From NCBI GenBank assembly GCA_009193035.1, contig SWDT01000006.1:186001-250000 (forward strand): a DNA stretch of 64,000 nt, read 5' to 3'. Both the position numbers and the translations under genes were made by a program. Below, piece by piece: positions 10,743-22,967 of the stretch. The notes below the pieces were generated by a model, which saw nothing but the letters and a program-made list of their open reading frames with translations, was not told the origin of the DNA and made no database searches. The number at the start of each line of letters is the position of its first letter. Position 1 is the first letter of the stretch. This DNA is from Halicephalobus mephisto. Its lineage: Eukaryota > Nematoda > Chromadorea > Rhabditida > Panagrolaimidae.

Positions 10743-12336
10743 GGGTCTCGCAACGAAAGGAAGAAGACGCGAGCGAGAAAACTTTTGTAGTTTTTATTGT
10801 TATTTTTAAGTGGTGAAATTTTGGGTTTTTGCTTTGCGGTGAATCGCTACTTTCAATATCTGGCCAAGACCAGAGGAAAAAGTAGAATTCGTAGTTCTCT
10901 TCACAGGTATTGCTGGTTTCTCAAACGTCACTTCGCTCCACTCCCGAACCAGGGCCGTTTTCCTCGTGTCCAGATATCCGTGAAAAACAATTTCATTAAA
11001 ATACACTATATTAATTTCCCCTTAAATTTCTATAAAATAACGTATTTTTAAAATTTTTACATTGTAATTATTTTCATTTTTTTATAATTTGCAGTGTTTA
11101 AAAATTTGTAAATTAAAAACTTTTAAAACAGTAATTTCAATTTTTCCCTTTTTTGTGTAAATTTAAAAAATTGAGAAAATTTAATATTAGCCAATTTTAT
11201 AATTTTTATCGAAAACTAAATTTCAAGAATTGAGTGAAATTTAATTATTTCCTGACAGAAATTGTACAAAAATATTTAATTTTAAATCAATTATGATGAC
11301 TAATTAAAAAAGTTCAGTATTATCTGAAAAATTATCTATGGAATCCAAAAATAAATAAGATTTTCAAAAATTATTAAGATTAAAGTATGCCGGGCTCGGG
11401 GTACTGTACTATTTGAAAAAGTGGAAATAAACGTTGTTACGAAATTGTTCTTTGAAATTTTAAAACTTTAGAAATGTTTTAGAATTTCGGATTTTAGATG
11501 TTAGTTTCAGGATTCTCTGGGATTATTGGAAGTTTTAGAATCCTACTGGCTTCTGGAAGTTCCCTGAACTTCTGACCTTTAGAAAACACCGTATTCAGCC
11601 GTGTGCCGAAACGGAGGAATTCTAGGTCTGTTTCCTTAGAAATTTCCTCCAGTGGGCGTTCGATCTCGTTAAATTTAGTTCGCTACGTAGTTGGAAACTT
11701 TAATCAAATTCGGTCAAATGTCCCGACATATGTCGTTACATTTCGCTCATGACTAAATACCAAACCTGAATAGCGTTTTATTTATTTACAGAAAGTCCTC
11801 GTCATTACTGTGTAACCTTCGTGGGGCACAATGGCTGATGCCATTCCTGACATTTCGTGGCTTTCAACTCTTTCGGTGCATTTCATTGTTTCAACTGCCT
11901 TCTATTTTTACCCAACTACCGTATCCCCGGATATTACAAAGTGATAATTCTCTAGTTTCAAAACACGATTTCTGAAAAAGCAGTTTTTGGATTCCCCCAG
12001 GACGTGATTACAAGGCTAAATAAAAACGCAAAATTCGTCTTACAAAGTTTTCTCTCGAGTCTGAAACACTGCAGTCTCAGAATTCGATTAATAAAGTTGT
12101 CCGAAATTGGCAGAAAACTTAATATTCGCCATCTACGTAGAAGGCGATGACTTTTGGCAGGTTAAAATACTCTGTTTTCGTTGCGCCGCCTCGTTGCACC
12201 TTTCTGCCTCAGGCAATTTATATCTCTACCTCGTGAATGAAATTACGCTCTTTTGCTAGACTTGGCGCACTTTAATTTTCCTAATATTTTATTTATTTTA
12301 GCTCGTCTCATGTCGGTAATCGTTTGAATGTCGTAA

Positions 12337-15300
12337 ATGTCCATTTCTAATCTGACAACAACCGCCTTGGCGGCGCCCTTGACCGATCTGACGGGGAGTG
12401 AGTTGGTGGAGATGGGGCTCTGCATCGTCACCGAGTTATTCTGTATTCTGCTTATGGTCATTTTATTCAGGACTTATCCCTTCCACATGCATCTTTGGAT
12501 GTTTCTAGTGGTGAGTTCGGGTTCGCCCAGAAACTGAATAGGATAGTGTCTTCGAGGCTTGGCAAATTCCCTCAAGCAGACACTATCCTGAGAATGTCTA
12601 CTGGGAAATTGAAATAGTGACTGGTTTTAACGGTTAATTGACGAAAGTGGACACTATCTAGATAATTCCTGCTGAGAGTTGAGTCGGATAGTGACTGGGG
12701 ATGCAGACACTATTTTGCTAATTTTTCGACTATGAAGCAATCGATAATTATTGACATTCCAATTACAGCCTTCTGTCTACAGCTCCATAGTGACTGCTTT
12801 CGCAAGAGACCCAATGTTTTTTAACAAGTCACTATCCGCTGAAATTCCTCCGCATCTCCCTGTTTACTGTTTTAGAAAATACAGTAATCCTGGTCCTGAC
12901 ATGCACAACAATATTTTTAATTTCGTTTAATAACTCAATTCAAAATTACTATTTTTGGAGAAATTTAGCGAAATTTAGGATGTTTTTTATTTAGTAAGTA
13001 GGAAAATTAAAAAGTTACTGAAATTTAGGTAAAAACGAAGCCATCGTACATGGCGGGACCGTAATTGAGAAACTGGGCTTTTCCGTAGTACAAACTAGAA
13101 AATATCGAACATGACTTATTTGTAGGAATCATACTGTTGCTGAAAGCCTTAATCTTGTTTTTTGAAGAACTTACTGATTTCCGGTTCTACTAAATTAGTA
13201 ATTGGAGTTCATATGTCCAAGTATAAGGTTATGGATCGAAAAAATAGCAATAATTGTCGTAGCAAAGGTTAAAAAATAAATTACGTACTTTTTAGAGAAT
13301 TTATGGTTGAGTCGCTAAACAAAGATTTAATAAGAAGTTTATTTTAAACTTTGGAGATAATTGAAGAATCACAAACACCAGGAAATACAGTAGTAACTTA
13401 ATTGGGGAATTTGTAACTAATTAGGAAAAAGAAAATTGTTCAACTTTAGTCTCGACGAGAACAATGGATTCACTAGTGTTGTTTTCGATGGTCTTTGGAG
13501 ATTTCTGGAGATTTTTTATAGTTTCCCAATCGACCAAAATGTGCATCTGTTGTTAGATGTGAGGATAGATTCAAAACTCGCTGAAAACAGCATCAGAAGA
13601 CAAATCCATTATTCTTGTTAATGTCAAAATTGAATAATTTAACTCATTTCTTCGATAAATGAAATAATTCGTTTCAGAACTTGGTTGTCATCATCATGAT
13701 CTACGCGTCCTTCAGATTCACGATCATCCTGTTCTCGTTCTACAGATTCAATTCGGACTGGGAGAGAGTCACTCTATGGCTAGGCTATGTACGGTATATT
13801 GCGGTGTTCACAGAATCCGCGAACATCTTCTGCATCGTTTGTGAAAGATCCCTAGCGGCGAAATTCACCAAAAAATACGAAAAACTAAAATGCTACTCCG
13901 TACCTCTCATCTGTATTGTGCTCTGCTGGACAATTATGAGTCTGCTGGTCGTGTACAGTTTGCATTTTGGTAAGTTTTGTCAAAGTCTGAATGAGAGAAA
14001 GTTCTGCAACGGTTCCAGGTACCTTTCCCTATGCAGTTGTCCTATGCGTCGTTTTCGCACTGTCCGTGGCTTCGGCTGTGGTGAGTTACGTTTATTCATT
14101 AGGGCAACACTGGGTGTTTCTCGAGAGCGGATAGTGACTAAGGACACTATTAACTTAATCATCACTAAAACTCCTCTGGATAGTGACTAGTGCAACCAAT
14201 GTCCAGACATTTACAGTCACTATCCAGAGAACAGTCATTGTTGTCGTCATTCCATGCTTCTCCTTTCTCACCGACTCCTTCCCACCACTCCAACCCTCGT
14301 TTTTCACTTTTAATCTACAGTACCTCAGATAATCATACTTTTAAAGAAGTGAAATTCTTGCTACAGGATTTGAGAAAAGTATCTTGACACGAATTCTTGA
14401 AACTTTCCAGTTGAGACCCAGTTACTGAATTTTGTCCCTACGTAATTCAAGAAAGTTCCAAAAATACTTGGCGAATTCTAAATCATGTTCTTATAAAAAT
14501 GAAAAAAATCCTGCTACAAAATTTGAGATAATTATCTTGACATGAATTCTTAGAACATTCTAGTCAAGACCAAAAGTTGTTGAATTTTATTTCAGCATAA
14601 TTCTCAAAATATTCAAATTCTGAATTTTGTTCTTTTAAAAACAGACATTCCAAAAAAGCGTCTCGACGTGAATTTTCGGAACTTTCCAGTCGAGACCAAG
14701 AAATTACGAAATTTTTTGTGTCATGAGTTTCTAAAAATATTTGCAAAGTTTGAAGCATTTGAGAACTTTCCATGCTGTCCTGTAACCTTATCGAAAGACC
14801 GTAATCAGGCGATTTCGTCATAGGAACTTGGTTGTACACCAAAAAACTACTTTCGCGGGAACTGAGCGAATCAAATGTATTTATTTCCAGGTTGATGTAA
14901 TTTTTCCTTCCCTTCAACCATGGGAGTTATTTCGTCAAATTTGTCTGCACCTGGTCTTTTTGTGTTCTTTCTGTTTTCCCGTTAGCTAACTCCTTGCTGT
15001 TGTGACGTAGGACTGCCTCAGGTCTTTGTGATCAAATTTGGACGGCAACCGAGAGCCGGATTAAAGCTCGGGACTTGCGTGTTTCTTGCCCGAGACAATT
15101 GAGGCTATTAATTACTGAAGACATGAGGGATTTTGATAAAACAAGCAAGTACTAATCCACCCCCTGAGGACATGGATGTCAAACAAGTTTCTGGAAAAAA
15201 TCTGAACATTTACGAAATAAGCAATCTGAGGGAAATTTGAAAAATTGACGATTATAGTTTCTTTGGGATACTGTAGATGTAGGAATAAATCCATAAATTG

Positions 15301-16581
15301 CCGCAGGACATCGGTGAAATCAGTCACTATCAGAGCTGTCGATTTTTCAAAATCTTCGAGTTCGAATTATTTCGAAATCGACTCGGCAGTCCTAGTCACT
15401 ATCCAATCCAATGGGTTACTGACAGTAGATTACTGTATAAAGTTAGATTATTTCAAATTTTGTGTTTTCAGATAATGGTTGCTCTCTTTTTTCGGATACG
15501 GAAGAACCGCAAGCAGCGGATGAAGAAGTGGACGGCCAAACAGACGCTTTCCAGGAGGTACCAAGTAAGTTTTACTTTTTAAAACCAAAGTTGCTTTAAA
15601 TAACTCAAAATTATTCCTTCATTGCTGCATTTTTTAATTACATCAAATACACATCATGCATGTTTATTTCACTCTCGCTAAACATTTTTTAGATCGAGAT
15701 AATCCACAAAATCCGGATATCCCGATTATGTTTTTTGCATTTCCGATCAGGTTGTGAGAAAAAATGAAACTACTGTAATAAGCATAAAATACACTTAATT
15801 GCGGAGAATAATTATTAACATTGAAGCAGAAAACCAGCAATCCTAAAATATAGGCGAAAACTCGGGGAACAGATAACTGAATATTTTTGCATTTTTAGCA
15901 ACAGTTGATATATGAATTTTGCACATGTTTATCTTATTTTTGTATTTTCAAAGAACATTTAGCAAAAAGTGAGCATATAATTAAAATATTAACTCTGGAA
16001 ACTTCAACATGCGCCACGGGTTGCTTGGGACTTTCGACACAAGCGCAGTTTTTTTCTTTTGAGTTTTCCTTTATAATTCAATGATTCTTGTTACGTGTCA
16101 CCCCACAGTAACTTTATTAAACAATCCAATTTCTAGATGAAAGAAAACATAAAGTCAAGCAGATTTCTGTTGCCGTTGATTTCTTTCCTGACGTTGACGA
16201 ACTGCGTCAACATCGTTCTCCTGGTGCTGGCGACTTATTTCAAAAATATCTTCATTTCTGTTCGGGTTTTCGACTTTGTTCTTAGTCTTAGATCTTTCAT
16301 CGTCCCTATCGCCATCGCCAAGGTAGGAATTGGATCACTTTTTACGTGGAAATTTGCTTTTTCAGGGTCATTGTGCATTCAGGAATCAGCTGCTGATGCT
16401 GATCACAACGGCATCCAACTTGGTTTCGTCCACGGACACAGCGGAGATGGTAAACTCCAGAGCTAGATCCGGACAAGTCTACGCAGTTGCGAAATCGACT
16501 CTGGACATGCACTTCGAGGGTCTCCGGAACGCCTGGGAGATGGCCGAAGCCCACAGAAGTGCCAACAGACGTCTCAACTAG
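12337..16581 (+). CDS. Seven-transmembrane chemoreceptor, Sre/Sra-superfamily-like
   Basis: Six exons (12337-12510, 13678-13969, 14019-14080, 15472-15564, 16137-16322, 16366-16581) join in consistent phase to 340 aa. Seven hydrophobic segments are visible: one in exon 1, three in exon 2, one in exon 3, and the last two in exons 5 and 6, the final one weak. After TM3 there is CERSLAAKFTKKYEK, the Glu-Arg...Tyr-Glu signature at the cytoplasmic end of TM3 in nematode Sre/Sra-type receptors. Before TM6 the protein has LSRRYQMKENIKS, which matches the LS.RYQ.KEN signature typical of the Sre group. It likely sits in sensory-neuron cilia and signals through G proteins; the ligand is unknown. A TTATTTTAG acceptor 36 nt upstream is a probable trans-splice site, and two short upstream ATGs after it end at once. 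The two large introns (12511-13677, 14081-15471) carry the ATAGTGACT motif field. The subfamily call is tentative; a 7TM receptor is firm. Confidence 0.82.
14360..14720. repeat. Degenerate tandem repeat, unit about 130-160 bp, in the receptor intron
   Basis: Successive blocks begin with tcttgacacgaattcttg-type sequence, then actttccagt..agacc, then tgaattttgt and acgtaattc. The same kind of block recurs at about 18350-18690, downstream of the gene. The copies are diverged; no coding potential was seen. Confidence 0.6.
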
Positions 16582-17056
16582 CCCACTTGCTTTAATCCTG
16601 AGATGGTTTCTTTCTCGAAACGGGGTGTTCATAGTCGAACTTTAATCTGTTGGATGTTAAAGAACGAATACCACTTGATCAACAACCAAAATCCCACACG
16701 TGATTTCCACTCAAGACCGAGAAATATTATTCGCAAATTTTTCCCTGGTCCCGAATGGAAAATATATAAAAAGTACTTTCCACTCAAGACCACATAAAAG
16801 TGTATTTTTTAGATTTTGTTCTGGTCTCAAACGGAAATCATATAGGAAGTTGTTTTTGTATGATTTGCATTCAGGATCGGAAAGGTGTATTTTTAAATTT
16901 TCCCCGTGGTCTCAAATGGAATTACGTGATTTTCCAAATCGGTCAAGTGACGTTCGTTCTTTAATGTACCGACTTTTGTTACTTAATGGAATATGTTCAA
17001 TAATAAAGTTGCTCAAATTGAGGATTTTTGAGTCGAAATCGAAATGCAAAATATTT

Positions 17057-17341
17057 TTAAGCATCTTTAATGACTTTGATACCGTATCTAAGTCCGGAAA
17101 TTGTACAACTCGTATGGAAAGTACAAAACAGAAGTGACAGATTTAGCGCAGTCAATTTCACGTCCACTTGCCTTCCCATAAGCATAATAAGAGGAATCAG
17201 GCTCGAGGGAACCGGTTCCGGCCTCGGTGGGACTCCATCCTCGCTCCCATTTGGAAACAAAAACAGTCGTGTTTCGACAAGGGTCTTCGGGTCGTCAAGA
17301 GACAACTTTACTCTTCGGTTCTCGGCTCTGACAAGTTTCAT
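17057..17341 (-). CDS. Doubtful 94-aa ORF
   Basis: A minus-strand frame opens at the ATG at 17341 and contains KLSLDDPKTLVETRLFLFP followed by a Pro-rich piece and a hydrophobic stretch ending FHTSC. Composition is more protein-like than that of its neighbours, but the plus strand is open over the same bases and no family is recognised. It could be a decayed gene or a chance frame in a GC-rich island. Confidence 0.2.
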   Translation of the reverse strand: MKLVRAENRRVKLSLDDPKTLVETRLFLFPNGSEDGVPPRPEPVPSSLIPLIMLMGRQVDVKLTALNLSLLFCTFHTSCTISGLRYGIKVIKDA

Positions 17342-17514
17342 TTTTCCTTTTTTGATTTTTTTGAAGTTTAATTTTTGTTTACTTAGTTTAACGATCACGA
17401 GATTAAAGAATCATAGGATTTCTCGCGAGGATAATTAAGGGGAACTTGCAGAATCGAAGTCAAGTGAGTTCATGCTAGACTGAATGCCATAGTAAGGGAA
17501 CTAGAGGGCTTAGA

Positions 17515-17757
17515 AGGATAGTGACTGGATAAATACATTAACGTCACTATCATTCAGTAAAAATAATTAAGATAGTGACTAAATCATTAAATCAACGTCA
17601 CTATTATTCAGTAAAAATAATTAGAATAGTGACTAAATCATTAAATCAACGTTACTGTTTTTTAATGAAAATAATTAGGATAGTGACTGGGTAAATAAAC
17701 TAACATTATAATCTTCAATAAACGATTAAAATAGTGACTAAAATTAATAAATGAAGA
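17515..17757. repeat. 54-bp tandem array, about 4.5 units
   Basis: Units start at about 17517, 17571, 17626, 17680 and 17732. Each begins atagtgact, and the first three contain aacgtcactat (or a variant), so each is itself an imperfect inverted repeat separated by about 20 bp, followed by tcagtaaaaataatta. This is the densest part of the motif field described above. Confidence 0.85.
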
Positions 17758-19075
17758 ATACGTACCGCTTGGCTTATATGTAATTACTTTCATATTTTCC
17801 ACCCAGGACCAACCAGAAACTCCCAAAAAGATGTTTTTTCGTATTCCGAACGGCATCTACATGGATGCAATTCGTGCATTGGTGATTAGTGTTAAGCCTT
17901 TAATTACCCAAACTAGTCACTGTCTTGGTGATTTTCAATAAGGAATCGGAATAGTGACTGGAATAAAATAAAACTCAAAACACTATCCAAATTGTCTATC
18001 TTTCGGTTTGTTCCTGACGAATGAGCACCCAAATAACTGCCTCCAGAGATGTCATCGTGATCTCTGTCTTGTCTGCACGGCGGGTTTGTTCCGTTCGTCG
18101 GTTTCTAAAATTGGAAAATGGAATCGGTCTCCAAATTTCGTCCGTCTTCAGACCAAATTTTCCGTCTTACATAAGAGGACACACGACGAAAAGGAATTTC
18201 AGTCCGATCCGCGCATCTATTTTCTCTAAAAATGTCGAAAATTCCAATTTTCTTGGCAGCAATTCAACTCTAATTTCTCTTGTCTGAATCTCTTTCCCAC
18301 GTGTTATTTAACAAACATACTTTTCAAAAAAAATTTCTTACAAAATTAAAAAAATTTGTCTTGACGTGAATTCTTAGAACTTTTTAGTTTAAAAAAATTG
18401 TTTAATTTTAGATTTATGCAATTTTGAAACTTCACAATTATCTAGCAGATTCTGAATTATATTGTAAAAATGCAGAAATTTTAAGTATTTTGACGTGAAT
18501 TTTCGGAACTTTCGAATTAAATAAAAATTATTGAATTTTTTTCTTACGTAATTCTGAAAAATTTCGAAAATATTTAGCAGATTATAAATCACACCTCCAA
18601 ATGAAATAGAAACTTCTGCTGTAAAATTCTGAGCGAATTATCTCGACACGAATTCTTGGGATTTTCCAGTTAAGACCGGAATTTTGGATTTTCGCATTTA
18701 TGGATTTTCAATTTCGAAATTATTATATTTCAAAAAGTCCTAAATAAATGCACAGTTATTTGCTATATGATCTGAAAGCTTTGAACGAGGAAATTCACCG
18801 AAAATAACCGCTTTACTCATTCTTGTAGTTTTCAGCAGGTGTTTCTATAAAAGGACCCGAAGCAGAATTCTCGAAAGCTGGAGGTAGTGATTGCCTGAGG
18901 TAATTTAGAGGGGTCGTAAATATTAAAATTGAAAAATAGCCAGAGAGGGATATGGATTGCCTCGAGAACGGCCTTGTTTCGTAACTTCGACGTGTTTACA
19001 TTGGGTTGTTTTTGTTGACATTCAAAAAACTGGAATTTCAGGAGCAGTCTTTCATAGTCGAGGAATCAGAAGAAA

Positions 19076-19643
19076 ATGAGTTACAAGTAAGTTTCAATCC
19101 TCCCAAGACCCATTTGCATGAGTGGTTCGTTTTGCAGTTCTCGACCGGTTCTCCTGACTTCTAGAGAAACCTACGAACTTTATGAGAAACGGTCCGTGTC
19201 CCCTGCCAGACCAGTGGCCGGGGGCTTGTCCTACTCCCCTGCCCCACCGCCTCCGGCAAGACACGCTTCCAGGGATTATCGACCGACAACCCAGCCCTAC
19301 CAGTACCTTCCCCCCAAGAGTCACAGCCCCTCCGTCCACTTCGACGACTCCATCAACGTCGAACCCCAAGGGAGGTACTCTAACCCCCAGCAGACCACTT
19401 TCATCGGCGAGTCCCCCAGGCACCAGAACAACATGGGTTTCGTCGAGAAGATCAACGCCATGTTCCCCTCCCTCCAGCAGAAAAGGAAACGTAAGTCCTG
19501 GCATACGGTAGTTCCCATCTGAAGCGATTTATTAAATTACAGTACCTATGGGATGGATAATCTGCGTAGCCGTGGCAGTTCCCATCTTCGTGATGATAGT
19601 TTTGTTCCTGGCCGTTTGGCTACAAGAACTCGGATTTCTCTAA
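19076..19643 (+). CDS. C-terminally anchored membrane protein, unknown family
   Basis: Three exons (19076-19086, 19138-19490, 19543-19643) give 154 aa. The first exon codes for only MSY plus two bases, right after a TTTCAG acceptor at 19038-19041 that probably receives the spliced leader. Residues about 5-120 are hydrophilic, rich in Pro, Ser, Tyr and Arg (LSYSPAPPPPARHASRDY), with FVEKINAMFPSLQQKRKR just before the membrane part. One hydrophobic segment at about 127-148 (starting GWIICVAVAVPIF) ends six residues before the stop. That makes it tail-anchored, with the disordered part in the cytosol, or type II. The coding exons are clearly GC-richer than the flanks, supporting a real gene. I do not recognise the family. 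Confidence 0.72.
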
Positions 19644-20312
19644 TCCCGTTATCCAGGAAGAGGGGATGTACAGAAAGCTTGCCTAATCTTAGCCTCTATA
19701 ATGGTCTCAACTTTAAAAACTATTGAATTTGAGCAAATAAACGAATCTATGACATCCAAAGTATTCTGAAATTTTTAAATAACTTTAATCCGACGAATAC
19801 TGAGTGGATTTTCATTTTTTATTAACTTTAAATGCGTTTTTTGTTCGATGTCAAAAACTACAAAATTGAATCAAATTTTTAATAGGAATTTGTCGTCACA
19901 AAAATGTTCTTTGTTTCGAACCCAGTTTTCAATTTTCGGCTTTTGTTCCGGAGTTTATTTGATTGAAGCACGTTGTTTTTCCTCTGCGTCCATATACGGT
20001 CCTTGACGGCCCTGGAGAATCAACTACATGCTGACGGTGTTTCAAGACACCATAAAAGCAATGATAATAAACTCCTCATTGGTGTAGGTTTCATTACAGT
20101 ATCTCTTCCGGATGATTAAGATTACTGTAGCTTTAGAACAATGTTGGAGATGTTTTGGTTCTCATGAAGGATGTTAAAAAATAATAACGGTTGTAAATCT
20201 CAATCAACTGAAAACTTCCAAGAGTCCTGAGACGTATAAAGTATTCTGAAGTCATCTGTGAATCAATGACTACATCCTTACAGATCTTCCAGAATCTTCC
20301 TTTCTTTGGGAT

Positions 20313-20606
20313 GGAAAACAGAAATGGATTAATAATGATTACCAAAACAACGAGGCAGAGATAACAATATTATATATCTCCCAAACAAGACAATCGAGAA
20401 TCTCACTCATGCTCTACAGTATTCTACACTCCCTGATATTCAGACTATCGCTTCATATCCTTTTTTCTAGTATGTTTTCTGTCTTAACATCCACAATAAG
20501 TTTCAACTTACAAGACAATTGAGAATTTCACTCATGCCCTACAATATTCTACACTCCCTGATATTCAGGCTATCGCCTGAACTCCTCTCTTTCTAGTTTA
20601 GTTCTC
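20313..20606 (-). repeat. Dispersed element with an inverted copy at 36.2-36.5 kb
   Basis: This segment is the near-identical reverse complement of about 36238-36541. Both copies contain two tandem sub-units of about 120 bp sharing cactccctgatattcag, a tatcgc block and ctagt. Identity is high over nearly 300 bp although the copies are 16 kb apart, so the element moved or was converted recently. Confidence 0.85.
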
Positions 20607-21355
20607 TGTCCCAATGCTTTCTGAAAAAAAATTTCAAATTTATTGTTGATAATTTTGTTAAAAGTTTTGTTACTTTTTAAACGGAATTGAATTTATCATA
20701 GATACAGTACTTCATTAAATAACTCTAAGAGGTTGAAGATTCATCCCTAAATGGTCTCGACTGGAATTTTGGACTTAATGAAAAACAATTATTCGAAGAA
20801 AAATTGTGGCTGCATTCGAGATCAAAAACAGGAAATTTTATGATTTTATTGCCAAAAATATCTTATTTATTGCTTTTTTGAGATTTTCTGGACGAAACAA
20901 GTTGTAAATTTTGAAACCATTTTTAATTACAAAACCAGAACTGAGGATATTACAGTATCCCTTCTTTGGTAATTTCATGGTTTCGGAATCAAAGGAAATT
21001 TCTGATTTTGATCAATTTTATCAGTTTTGAAAATATTCTTTAAATTTTGAAGATTTATGGATACAAAATATGTCGATAATTTCAACGTGGTCGAAACCTA
21101 ATCCAGAATTACCATTCTTGTTCCTCTTTTTCTTTTTCTTGAGCTTTTGCCCCGCCTATCGCAAGATCCACTTTACAGTACCAAACGATACAATTACAAT
21201 TAGAAGATACTAAATGTTTAATTTTTTTTGCGTCATTGTAGCGTGAGATATCCATTGATACTACGTCCTTTCTTTTGACCGGACTGATCCGAGTTCTTCG
21301 ATCGGTTGTGAGAGGTTCCCCTCGGTAGCTGGGTTGTCCACGTTTGGCAACATCC

Positions 21356-21400
21356 AGTGCCTTCGACCAGGAATCGAACCTGGGTCTTGCAATAATCCAG
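21356..21400 (-). other. tRNA-like 3' half (possible SINE or tRNA pseudogene)
   Basis: On the minus strand the sequence has a perfect T-arm: stem CCAGG, loop TTCGATT, stem CCTGG, i.e. a B-box (GGTTCGATTCC). A TCGAA just downstream can pair with TTCGA about 45 nt upstream. The D and anticodon arms do not form a good cloverleaf, so this is not a functional tRNA by eye. Confidence 0.4.
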
Positions 21401-22015
21401 AATTACCATTATGGATCTGGATTTCGAAATTGACTTTGCAGATCAAGTAATTTCTGATTTGAAGATTACACTAATTTCATCAACATTGTCTTAAAAATAT
21501 TTTTTCAGGATAATCAGAAATCCAAAATTTGTGTACTGTCTGAGAAACATTAAATTTAATTTCGAAAATCGATGATTGACTACTGTAGAGGAACTGACGA
21601 GGATTCAGTTTGTTCTGTGATGACTATTTATGCAATGCTTGATTTGTTTGGGGAATCAATCACAGAGAACTTAGAAGTTTATTCAAGTTCTTCGTGCAGA
21701 TGACACGAAGGAAGTGGAAAAGTGGTTTTTTGGAGACTACATTCACCCTTCGGAAATTAAAGGACAAGTGGGTGAGCCGATGGTGTTTCCTGAAAATTGT
21801 TCAATTTTACGAATTATTTAATGAATCCCAAAAACCGTATCAGAATACGGTATCTGTGAGATCAGTGATCCTTGTAAAATTTGTTTTTTATTCATTTGCA
21901 GTTATTTTTAACTAAAAACAAAAATTTTCTGTGAAAATAAATAAACATTTCTAAACCAACATTTGTCAACTCTAATAAGTCCCCATCGGTTTCTTGTCTA
22001 GTCATACTGTAGAAA

Positions 22016-22420
22016 TGAAAACAGACGTTGTTGCGGAACCATTTCGAGACGAATTTTTGGAATTTTTAAAAAAGTATCTGATGTTAGATTTTTATTTCAA
22101 CACAATAATGATTCAGTACTCTCATGTGATTTTGTGATCAACGATGTGACGAATCATGAATGAACGTTTTTACGAAGCTGTCCTAACGCGAGTTTTTGGG
22201 AATCACAGTAGCCTACGTAGTGATTCTGGTTTCGCGCGATCGTGATTTAGTAATCTTTTACGATTTCGTAATCAATCATATGTGAAAAATCCTGAATGAA
22301 CTTTTTTACGATGCTCTCTCAACGTGAATTTTTAGAGCTTTTAGAAACTTTGGCTGTCTACGTGACAATTTTGATTTTGCGTAGGTTATTTCGTAACCTT
22401 ACACGTTTTTGTAGTTAATG
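22016..22420. repeat. Three tandem copies of a dispersed 130-150 bp repeat
   Basis: Each copy has a ttttacga start, then a cgcgaatttttggaa-type block, then gcctacgtag and a ttcgtaatc block. Single copies recur near 6522-6650, 9586-9700, 11425-11560 and 46797-46930. Divergence is moderate. The copies are non-coding. Confidence 0.65.
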
Positions 22421-22616
22421 CTGTAGAAACATATTCTTTCTAGATAGATCTAGGATCTTCTGGACTTGGATATACATAATAGATCTCTCCGTTCTAAGGA
22501 TTTAGTGGTTATATGAATGCACTAATGAGTATTCAAAAAATCACAACCAACACTAAAGTACCCCGTCGAGAAAGGGTTGCTGTGCTTATTCTCTACATAC
22601 AAAAAAATAGATACAT

Positions 22617-22700
22617 GATATATAATATATAATATATAATATATAATATATGGACACGTTAAAACGGTTCTGATGTATCGGATATATTATATATTATATA
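22617..22700. repeat. TA-rich simple repeat
   Basis: Runs of atataatatataat, five or more units, are followed after an unrelated spacer by a shorter run of the inverse form. It can form a TA hairpin. Confidence 0.8.
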
Positions 22701-22865
22701 CTGACACATTAAGTTGATATCAGTGCATTGTGTGTAATGATTGATACATTAAAACAGTTCTGATATATCAAATGCATTATATTAAATATATTCAATATCG
22801 AGTTGATATCGGTACGTTAAATATAATGCATCCGATATATTAAAACGGTTTTGATTTACCAGATG

Positions 22866-22967
22866 CAGTAGAACTTGGATAAAAGATACCCCGGCTATGA
22901 TATATCCTTTCTTATAACATACGCTTTGACCGATCCCAAGGGGATATTTTATATCCAAGTTCGACTG
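22866..22967 (+). mobile_element. Short MITE copy, Tc1/mariner (pogo-like) type
   Basis: The element is 102 bp, bounded by CAGTAGAACTTG and its near-inverse CAAGTTCGACTG. It matches the 173-bp copy at 37810-37982 but lacks about 70 internal bases; the shared inner part includes ccggctatgatatatccttt. The right flank is TA, the left flank is tg, so one target base has changed or the end is decayed. No transposase is encoded. Confidence 0.7.

Larger units (their letters stand above)
8546..12336. other. Repeat-rich intergenic stretch of 3.8 kb
   Basis: I see no supported gene. It contains AT-only simple sequence (about 9440-9560, aataaaatt variants), dispersed-repeat copies near 9586-9700 and 11420-11560, an 18-bp minisatellite (10002-10099) and an 84-bp tandem duplication (10575-10742). 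A minus-strand open stretch at about 10806-11006 reads YLDTRKTALVREWSEVTFEK, is composition-wise the most protein-like part, and may be a transposon remnant. A candidate acceptor (atttattttag) ends at 12301, 36 nt before the receptor start. Confidence 0.5.
12541..17985. repeat. Dispersed ATAGTGACT / AGTCACTAT motif field
   Basis: The 9-10 bp word gatagtgact and its reverse complement, or close variants such as gacactatc, recur at about 12541, 12582, 12613, 12650, 12687, 12705, 12783, 12825, 14126, 14139, 14169, 14214, 15320, 15396, 17516-17745 and 17915-17990. They often come as inverted pairs tens of bases apart. They lie in introns 1 and 3 of the receptor and downstream of it, not in its exons, and I did not notice such a cluster elsewhere in the window. 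Confidence 0.7.
16582..19075. other. Intergenic stretch with repeats and one doubtful ORF
   Basis: This stretch holds the 54-bp tandem array (17515-17757), more degenerate blocks of the intron-type repeat (18350-18690), and a relatively GC-rich island at 17060-17340 that is open on both strands. A GGAATTTCAG acceptor at about 19040 precedes the next gene. Confidence 0.45.

Noticed and set aside
17897..17912. tttaattacccaa, a 13-base match to the SL1 spliced leader
   Set aside because: The match stops before the end of the leader, there is no GT donor after it and no Sm-site downstream; most likely chance in AT-rich sequence.
21356..21460. Functional tRNA gene on the minus strand
   Set aside because: Only the T-arm and part of the acceptor stem form; D and anticodon arms do not pair.
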